From positions 48,401 to 112,400 of the forward strand of contig QOUO01000002.1 in NCBI GenBank assembly GCA_003862195.1: a stretch of 64,000 nt of DNA, given 5' to 3'. Origin of the DNA: Coriobacteriaceae bacterium (GTDB taxonomy: Bacteria; Actinomycetota; Coriobacteriia; Coriobacteriales; Atopobiaceae). Of this stretch, positions 58,908-64,000 are shown piece by piece. The position numbers were made by a program, and so were the translations under genes. The notes below the pieces were generated by a model. The model searched no databases, had not been told where the DNA came from, and saw nothing but the letters and a program-made list of their open reading frames with translations. The number at the start of each line of letters is the position of its first letter. Within the stretch, counting starts at the first letter, position 1.

Positions 58908-59966
58908 CTACTCGGCGTGCACGTTGTAGAGCGCGACCTCGTCGGTCTCGCGGTTTGCGGAGATGATGCGGCTCTCCCCCGCGTCCTCGAAGACCCACAC
59001 GTTCGCGGGGCCGCGGTCGTGGTCGATGATCTCGACGGCGTAGTCGCCGTCCTGGTAGTGGAGCCTCAGGAGGTCGCGGCCGCCCTTGCGGTTGCCCAGC
59101 AGCGCGGAGGGCTCGCCGGCCAGGTCGCCGGCCCAGATGGCGTGCAGGAACGGGCGCTTCTCCGGGTCCTCCCAGACCTTCTCGTACGTGTCCTCCTCGG
59201 CGCCGGCATGCCACACGGACAGGGTGTCGCCGTGGAACGTGGAGATGGTCACGATCTCGTCCTTGCCGTCGCCGTCGAGGTCGACCATCGTCATGTCGCT
59301 CGTGGGCTGCACGACGAGGCAGTCGACCTTCCAGTCGTCCCCGTCCTTCGCGGGCGGCACGTAGCGGAACACGCCTGCGGCGGTGCCCACCAGCGCAAAG
59401 CTGCGGTCGGGAGCGGTGTAGAAGCCGTGGTTCTGCAGCTGGCAGTTAGTGAGCTGCGTCAGCTCAAGCTGGTGGTCGGCGTCAAACTGCTCGAGGTCCT
59501 TGGGGAGCTTGGCCACGTACACGGCACCCGGCGTCTTCCAGTCGTTCTTGAACTCGCGGCACGCGGACTTGATGGTGCAGGCAATGAGCCACATCTGGCC
59601 GTCGGCACCCTCGACCACGCCAAAGCGGTGCACGTAGGGAAGGTCGCACAGGACGCGGCGCTCCCAGGAGCCGTCCTCCTTGCGCGTGTACGTCACGATC
59701 TTCGCGTCGTCCGCGCCAAAGTTGGGCGAGAAGAACTTGTACGTGCTCATGAGCTGGTCCGTGCGCCAGGGGGTCTGCATGACCGTCATGACGCCGCCAG
59801 GGCCGTCGCACACGTTCTCGCGCTGCGTGCCATCGAGGGTGAAGCGGCGGATGGGACCCGCCTTCTCGGTCGCGACGACAAAGCTCTTCTCGCCCGCCGC
59901 CTCGACCATGCCGATCGCGTAGCACTTGGGCATGTCAGTGGCGAGCACCTTCTTCTCGTACCTCAT
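58908..59966 (-). CDS. FG-GAP/VCBS-type beta-propeller protein in the ascorbate operon
   Basis: 352 residues, no signal peptide, so cytoplasmic. Repeated strand units of about 45-50 residues run through the chain; one contains a clear calcium-type loop Asp229-Leu-Asp231-Gly-Asp233-Gly-Lys-Asp236 in MVDLDGDGKDEIVTIS, as in FG-GAP/VCBS propellers. Others include GPANVWVFEDAG and ALLGNRKGGRDLLRL. It lies between ulaB and ulaG with normal operon spacing. I do not recognise a function; by position it belongs to ascorbate or ascorbate-6-phosphate handling. Confidence 0.75.
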   Translation of the reverse strand: MRYEKKVLATDMPKCYAIGMVEAAGEKSFVVATEKAGPIRRFTLDGTQRENVCDGPGGVMTVMQTPWRTDQLMSTYKFFSPNFGADDAKIVTYTRKEDGSWERRVLCDLPYVHRFGVVEGADGQMWLIACTIKSACREFKNDWKTPGAVYVAKLPKDLEQFDADHQLELTQLTNCQLQNHGFYTAPDRSFALVGTAAGVFRYVPPAKDGDDWKVDCLVVQPTSDMTMVDLDGDGKDEIVTISTFHGDTLSVWHAGAEEDTYEKVWEDPEKRPFLHAIWAGDLAGEPSALLGNRKGGRDLLRLHYQDGDYAVEIIDHDRGPANVWVFEDAGESRIISANRETDEVALYNVHAE

Positions 59967-60011
59967 GAATGGCCTCCTCGGGCAACGATGCTTACGCGAT
60001 GGCGGGACTGC

Positions 60012-60323
60012 TTACTTTGCGAACTTTTTGTCGAGCCCAGCCTCGACGAACTTCTCCTCGATCTCCTTGTCGGAAAGGACGTTCTTGAGGGGGATGCAGA
60101 TGACCTTGCCGGAGTCCGCCGCGGACTTGAACATGTTCTCGAAGTTGCGGGGGAAGCAGGCGACGTCGTAGCTGGTCGCGGTGGAAGTGCCCTCGGCGAG
60201 CGCGCAGTGGTGAATCTTCGCGACGTCCATGTTGAGCTTCTTGCAGACGCGCTCGACGGTGAGCTGCATCATCAGGGAGGTGCCGGAACCGTTAGCGCAC
60301 GCGCACAGAATCTTTGCTGCCAT
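60012..60323 (-). CDS. ulaB: Ascorbate PTS EIIB component UlaB
   Basis: 103 residues. The phosphorylated cysteine is Cys9 in the P-loop CANGSGTSLMM, characteristic of PTS lactose/ascorbate-type EIIB. It takes the phosphate from UlaC and passes it to ascorbate during transport by UlaA. A hairpin separates it from ulaA, which may alter its dose. Confidence 0.92.
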   Translation of the reverse strand: MAAKILCACANGSGTSLMMQLTVERVCKKLNMDVAKIHHCALAEGTSTATSYDVACFPRNFENMFKSAADSGKVICIPLKNVLSDKEIEEKFVEAGLDKKFAK

Positions 60324-60388
60324 TTTTCGACCTTTCCCGGCGCGGCTGGATGCCGCGAGCCTTTGTTAGAACACGCTTTTTAGAAGAC

Positions 60389-60423
60389 GCGGCCGGCAAC
60401 ACAGGGGGAATGCTGCCGGCCGC
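60389..60423 (-). other. Intercistronic hairpin ulaA-ulaB
   Basis: GCGGCCGGCA (60389-60398) and TGCCGGCCGC (60414-60423) pair exactly. On the minus strand it is followed by GTCTTCTAAAAAGC, not a U tract, so stabilisation or processing is more likely than termination. Confidence 0.5.
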
Positions 60424-60458
60424 CTGAAACCGGATGGAGCTCGTGGAGCGAGGCCTTG

Positions 60459-62075
60459 CTACTTTGCCTCGGCGGCTGCGACCGCCTTCTTCTCGGCTGC
60501 GTCGCGGTACTCCGCGTACTTCTCGTAGTCCTCGACCTCGAGGAAGTAGGTGCTGTTGCCGTTCTCGTCCTTGGGGGCAGCCTTGTACTGCATCTGCGGG
60601 ATGGCAAGCAGGAAGACGATGATGAGCGCGACGCCGACCCAGCCGAGGTACTTCATGATGACCGTGAAGATCGGCCAGACGGTGACCCAGTCGAACATGC
60701 CGAGGTAGCCGCCGAAGGCGTACATCTTGACCCAGGAGGCAATCAGCGCGGAGCCGAAGACCTGGCAGAGGCCGCAGATGAAGGGAAGGATCAGGCAGGC
60801 CTTGAGGCCACCCTTGTTGTTGGCGTACACGCCGATGACGGCGTTGTCGAAGAACAGGGGGATGAAGCCGGCGACCACGAGGACGGGGCTGTGCATGAGG
60901 ATGAGGGCACCGATGGCGAGGAACTGTCCGACAGCGCCGGCCATGAAGCCGATGGTGACGGCGTTGGTGGAGCCGAAGCCGAAGGTGACGGCGCAGTCAA
61001 CGCCGGGGACGGAGCCCTTGAGGAGCTTGGAGGAGATGCCGGTGAAGGAGACGGTGAGCTCTGCGACGAAGGTGCGGACGCCGAGCTGGAGGATCGTCAG
61101 GTAGACGGCGAACTGGAAGCAGTTGTAGAGGATGTAGAAGACGAAGCTCTGACCCTCGACGAGGGCGGCGGTACCGGTGAGGGTGCCCTCCTTGGTGAGC
61201 TTGATGAGGTACTCGGGGCCGATGACGATGTAGATGATGCCGAAGAAGAGGGTCATGAGCAGGGCGGTGGAGACCATGTTCTCGTTGAACATCGAGAGCC
61301 AGCCGGGGAGCTCGATGTCCTCGAGCTTCTTGTCGAACACGGAGGTCTTCTCGGGGTGCTTGTCGTGACGGACCTTGTCACGCTTCGCCATCCAGCCGGC
61401 GATCTTGGAGGAAAGGAAGATGCCGAACATCTGCTGGTGGCCGATGGCGAAGCCAGCGCCCTCGGTCAGCTCCTGGGTCGGGCCGATGGTGAGGTTGGAG
61501 CCGACAGCCCAGTACAGGCCGAGGAGGATCGTCATGAGGACGAGGGCGGGAACGCTCACGAGGTTGGGGAAGCAGAACATGATGAGCCAGAGGGCCGTTG
61601 CGGACTGCTGAACCTGAACGTTGCCGGTGGTGAAGATGGAGCGGAGCTTCGTGTGCTTCTTGGCAGCCACGAGCACGATGTTGAGGATGTAGGCGAACAG
61701 GAGCAGCAGCATGTACTGCGAGATGTTGGCGCCCTTGAGGAACGAGACGTTTGCCAGCGAGAAGTCTCCCGCCTGGGCCGCCTTGACGCCCGCGTCAACC
61801 GCGTTGTTGCCGAAGTAGGGGTCGATGACCATAGCGGTCAGGTTGAAGCGGCCCTTGAGGCCGACGATGATGGGACGGAACACGCTGACGAGGCCGCCGG
61901 AGCCGACGGAAAGAATCATGTAGCCGACCGAGGCCTTGATGAAGCCCGCGAGGACCTCATACCACTTCTTTCCGAGCAGCGCGTAGCCAATCACGACGAT
62001 GATGCCGATGATCCAGGCTGGCTGCGACAGGATGGTCTTGGAGAACCAAGTTACCGCTGACAGCAAGATGTCCAA
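60459..62075 (-). CDS. ulaA: Ascorbate PTS EIIC permease UlaA
   Basis: 538 residues, about 11 membrane segments. Family blocks: GLKGRFNLTAMVIDPYFGNNAV, NLTIGPTQELTEGAGFAIGHQQMFGIF and FTGISSKLLKGSVPGVDCAVTFGFG. The C-terminal ~45 residues are a charged, Ala/Glu/Lys-rich tail. It transports L-ascorbate while it is phosphorylated at O6 by UlaB/UlaC. Confidence 0.93.
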   Translation of the reverse strand: MDILLSAVTWFSKTILSQPAWIIGIIVVIGYALLGKKWYEVLAGFIKASVGYMILSVGSGGLVSVFRPIIVGLKGRFNLTAMVIDPYFGNNAVDAGVKAAQAGDFSLANVSFLKGANISQYMLLLLFAYILNIVLVAAKKHTKLRSIFTTGNVQVQQSATALWLIMFCFPNLVSVPALVLMTILLGLYWAVGSNLTIGPTQELTEGAGFAIGHQQMFGIFLSSKIAGWMAKRDKVRHDKHPEKTSVFDKKLEDIELPGWLSMFNENMVSTALLMTLFFGIIYIVIGPEYLIKLTKEGTLTGTAALVEGQSFVFYILYNCFQFAVYLTILQLGVRTFVAELTVSFTGISSKLLKGSVPGVDCAVTFGFGSTNAVTIGFMAGAVGQFLAIGALILMHSPVLVVAGFIPLFFDNAVIGVYANNKGGLKACLILPFICGLCQVFGSALIASWVKMYAFGGYLGMFDWVTVWPIFTVIMKYLGWVGVALIIVFLLAIPQMQYKAAPKDENGNSTYFLEVEDYEKYAEYRDAAEKKAVAAAEAK

Positions 62076-62120
62076 TTTCCTCTCCTTTACTTACTCTTGT
62101 CCGGGTCTTGTCCGGGTCGA

Positions 62121-62585
62121 TTATTCGCCATCGACCATGGCGTCAATCTCGATCAGGTCCTCAGGGGTCTGGGCGCCCTTCAGGCGCTCGACGACCTCCG
62201 GGTTCGACAGGACGGCCGCGAGCTGCTGCATGTTCTGCAGGTGCGAGTCCGCGTCGACGTCGCTCAGCGTGAAGAAGATCGTCGCGGTGGTGTCGGGATC
62301 GTCCTCGGCGCCAAAGTGGACCGGCTCCTTTACGTGCATGAAGCTGATGGCCTCGCGATTGGTTCCGACGGCACCCTCGACCGCGTGCGGCATGGCCACG
62401 CCGGGGAGAAGGACGATGTAGGGTCCGTGCTTCTCGACGTTCTGGATCAGGCAGTCCGCGTACTCGGGCTCGACGCTGCCGTCTGCGAGCAGCGGCTCGA
62501 TTCCCTTGCGCAGGGCCTCCTTCCACTCCATGGGACCGTCCACGAAGTTGTAGTGCTTGAGTTCAACCAGTTGACGAAGTAGCAT
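62121..62585 (-). CDS. ulaC: Ascorbate/mannitol-type PTS EIIA component UlaC
   Basis: 154 residues, PTS_EIIA type 2. The phosphorylated histidine is His67 in LLPGVAMPHAVEG. It receives phosphate from HPr and gives it to UlaB. First gene of the operon; the divergent ulaR regulator starts 346 bases away. Confidence 0.92.
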   Translation of the reverse strand: MLLRQLVELKHYNFVDGPMEWKEALRKGIEPLLADGSVEPEYADCLIQNVEKHGPYIVLLPGVAMPHAVEGAVGTNREAISFMHVKEPVHFGAEDDPDTTATIFFTLSDVDADSHLQNMQQLAAVLSNPEVVERLKGAQTPEDLIEIDAMVDGE

Positions 62586-62698
62586 GTGTGTTCACCTCCC
62601 CGTGGCTTATTGCCTTGTGGCTGGTTTCCCGCCGGCTCGCGACTGGCCCCCCTTCGGACCTGGTCGCGTGAGGGCCCTTCCGCCCTCTCTTCAAGGTG

Positions 62699-62859
62699 GA
62701 TAGTACGCCGATATTTTTTGTTTTGAACGTGTTTAGTTTTCGTATCTAACGTTTTTATCGTTCGTATTGAAGCTTTTCAGTGTTTATACAAACGCTGATT
62801 TGCCTCATTGTTCCGCAATGCTGCGAAGTCTAAAATGGGTTCGTGTTCGTATGAACACG
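62699..62859. promoter_or_regulatory. ula operators and divergent promoters
   Basis: TTCGTAT occurs at 62739-62745, 62761-62767 and 62846-62852. The last is inside CGTGTTC (62842-62848) / GAACACG (62853-62859), a perfect inverted repeat. A near-palindrome CAGTGTTT...AAACGCTG is at 62778-62797. On the minus strand TTCAAA and TACTAT (16-base spacing, about 62699-62726) may be the ula promoter. The rest of the 346-base gap (62586-62931) holds no gene; CGTTTTTCTCGCCC (62892-62905), a variant of the recurring motif, precedes ulaR. Confidence 0.6.
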
Positions 62860-62931
62860 GTTTAATATTTCTTTGTCTGCCGGCGAACGGTCGTTTTTCT
62901 CGCCCGAGCGGTTATTCCAAAGGAGCCTGGC

Positions 62932-63699
62932 ATGGGCACGTCCAGAAGCATCGTCGAGAGCCGCCGCGCTCACATCGTCGAGGAGCTGAGCGAGCGGGGA
63001 CGCAGCAAGGTCACCGAGCTCGCAAAGGACTTCGGCGTGTCCACGCTCACCATCAGGAGGGACCTCGACGAGCTGGCGGAGAAGGGCATGGTCCGCCGGC
63101 TGCACGGCTCCGTCGAACTAATCGACCCCCTGGGCGGCCCCATCAGCTCGTCCGCGGTCCTCGCAAAGCGCAGCATCGCCGAGGAGGCGGCAACCCTCGT
63201 CGAGGACGGCGACACCATCTTCATCAACACGAGTTCGACCGCGCTTTCCGTGATAGAGCACATCACGGCCGAGAACGTGACGATCGTGACAAACAACGGC
63301 AAGGCGCTGCAGATAACTCCCCCGCCCGGCGTCACCATCATCCTGACCGGCGGCGAGATCCGCCTGCCCAAGTGGTCCATGTCGGGCGAGTTCGCCCTCT
63401 CCACCGTGCGTCACATCAACGCGGCGAAGGCCATCCTGGGATGCTCGGGCTTCTCCGCCGACCGCGGCCTGACGACGCTCGTCTCGCACGAGACGAGCGT
63501 GAACTCGCTCATGCTTGACCATTCGGACATGCACATAATAGTTGCGGATTGCACGAAGATAGGGACCAACTCGAGCTTTCGCTACGGTCGAGCCGAGCAG
63601 GTGGACGTCCTCGTGACGGACGAGAACTCGGACGAGCAGCAGATCGCCCTCCTCAAGAAGGCGGGCGTGCGGATGGTCATGTACCCGGGAAGCGAGTAG
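62932..63699 (+). CDS. ulaR: DeoR-family regulator, UlaR-like
   Basis: 255 residues. DeoR-type winged helix at the N-terminus (ESRRAHIVEELSERGRSKVTELAKDFGVSTLTIRRDLDEL) and a DeoRC sugar-phosphate sensor (SIAEEAATLVEDGDTIFINTSSTALSVIE, TIILTGGEIRLPKWSMSGEFAL). AAGGAG precedes the ATG. In E. coli UlaR represses the ula genes and is released by L-ascorbate 6-phosphate. The location and operator repeats fit that role. Confidence 0.85.
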   Translation: MGTSRSIVESRRAHIVEELSERGRSKVTELAKDFGVSTLTIRRDLDELAEKGMVRRLHGSVELIDPLGGPISSSAVLAKRSIAEEAATLVEDGDTIFINTSSTALSVIEHITAENVTIVTNNGKALQITPPPGVTIILTGGEIRLPKWSMSGEFALSTVRHINAAKAILGCSGFSADRGLTTLVSHETSVNSLMLDHSDMHIIVADCTKIGTNSSFRYGRAEQVDVLVTDENSDEQQIALLKKAGVRMVMYPGSE

Positions 63700-63783
63700 C
63701 GGCCGCGACAGCGTCAAAACCCTCCCCCGACAGCCGTTGGCGTTACCATGGTTAGAATCCAGACCAAGCAAGGGGAGGCACCA

Positions 63784-64000
63784 GTGCGCACGGGCGACAA
63801 CGGCAACGGCGAGAAGAACGACAACCGGGTGATTGGCGCCACCACGGAGCCCCCCACCGGCGTCGCACTCGCGCGCGTGTCCGTCACGGTGCTGCTGCTC
63901 GCGCTCGCGATCGGCCTGTTGGTGGGGTTCTTCTGCATCGGCGCGCTGTGGTGCGTGGACCAACTGCAGGAGCAGATCTGGAACCACGCCGTCGCGGCGG
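63784..64000 (+). CDS. Membrane protein, N-terminal part (possible ClC channel; partial)
   Basis: A GTG at 63784 behind GGGGAGGC opens a frame that runs off the window (72 residues visible). A hydrophilic N-terminus (residues 1-28) is followed by one membrane helix, VTVLLLALAIGLLVGFFCIG, and an amphipathic ALWCVDQLQEQIWNHAV. The helix plus the following segment resemble the first helix of ClC chloride channels, but this is weak. Only part of the gene is seen. Confidence 0.45.
   Translation, partial: MRTGDNGNGEKNDNRVIGATTEPPTGVALARVSVTVLLLALAIGLLVGFFCIGALWCVDQLQEQIWNHAVAA

Noticed and set aside
55950..60383. A very long open frame (more than 1400 codons) on the plus strand across the ula genes
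   Set aside because: It is the antisense of clearly conserved ulaB, propeller, ulaG, ulaF and ulaE genes; its composition (Val/His/Arg/Ala-rich) is what high-GC third positions produce in the opposite frame.

Overview
This is a high-GC window (mostly G or C at third codon positions) of an anaerobic, fermentative actinobacterium. The best match is a Coriobacteriia/Atopobiaceae (Olsenella-like) genome: L-lactate dehydrogenase, an ascorbate phosphotransferase system, several small nitroreductases, a YfcC carrier beside peptidase T, and a standalone PurO/AICAR transformylase pair. This placement is inference from gene content and codon use; no rRNA or tRNA is present to confirm it. I see 66 protein-coding loci (two partial at the edges, two gene remnants). 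I see no CRISPR array, no insertion sequence with a transposase, no prophage and no replication origin.

Layout. 1-3.7 kb: ABC ATPase tail, ldh, an AlbA/HATPase-type DNA-binding regulator with a palindromic operator, and a chimeric SDR-AraC remnant. 3.8-11.9 kb: GH3 glucosidase coupled to a TetR regulator, divergent from an MMPL exporter and a large secreted protein with LxxG-type repeats. 12-17 kb: lipoprotein, small Phd-like ORF, a ZTP riboswitch controlling purO and an AICAR transformylase gene, NUDIX, membrane protein. 17-30 kb: AbrB-ParE toxin-antitoxin, SRAP protein, ComB-like, YhhN, nitroreductase, CobW GTPase, nitroreductase, rsmJ-larC-larB, Fe-ADH, hydroxyacid dehydrogenase, prfC. 30-44 kb: brnQ, DUF2798, a second hydroxyacid dehydrogenase, class III aminotransferase, HD protein, double cupin, AlaX, Gfo/Idh oxidoreductase, nitroreductase, hipBA, map with SEC-C, xpt, DUF2200. 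44-53 kb: amino-acid ABC binding protein plus permease without an ATPase, sdpRI homologues, TMEM175 channel, Rpn nuclease plus a duplicated tail, ArfB-like GGQ protein, BFD-DUF1653 fusion, flavodoxin-like reductase, YfcC carrier, pepT.

53.4-63.7 kb is one system: a ten-gene minus-strand ascorbate operon (ulaC-ulaA-ulaB, an FG-GAP beta-propeller protein, ulaG, ulaF, ulaE, a FSA-like transaldolase and a split transketolase) read divergently from a DeoR-type regulator. It would import L-ascorbate as the 6-phosphate, open the lactone, convert the product to xylulose 5-phosphate and feed it straight into transaldolase/transketolase reactions. The decarboxylase UlaD is not in the window, and the propeller protein has no assigned role.

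The least explained signal is a short motif, GGCGAGAAGRACG (reverse CGTYCTTCTCGCC). It recurs about two dozen times in gaps between genes, in both orientations, sometimes as inverted pairs flanking a promoter and sometimes as the tail of a terminator hairpin.
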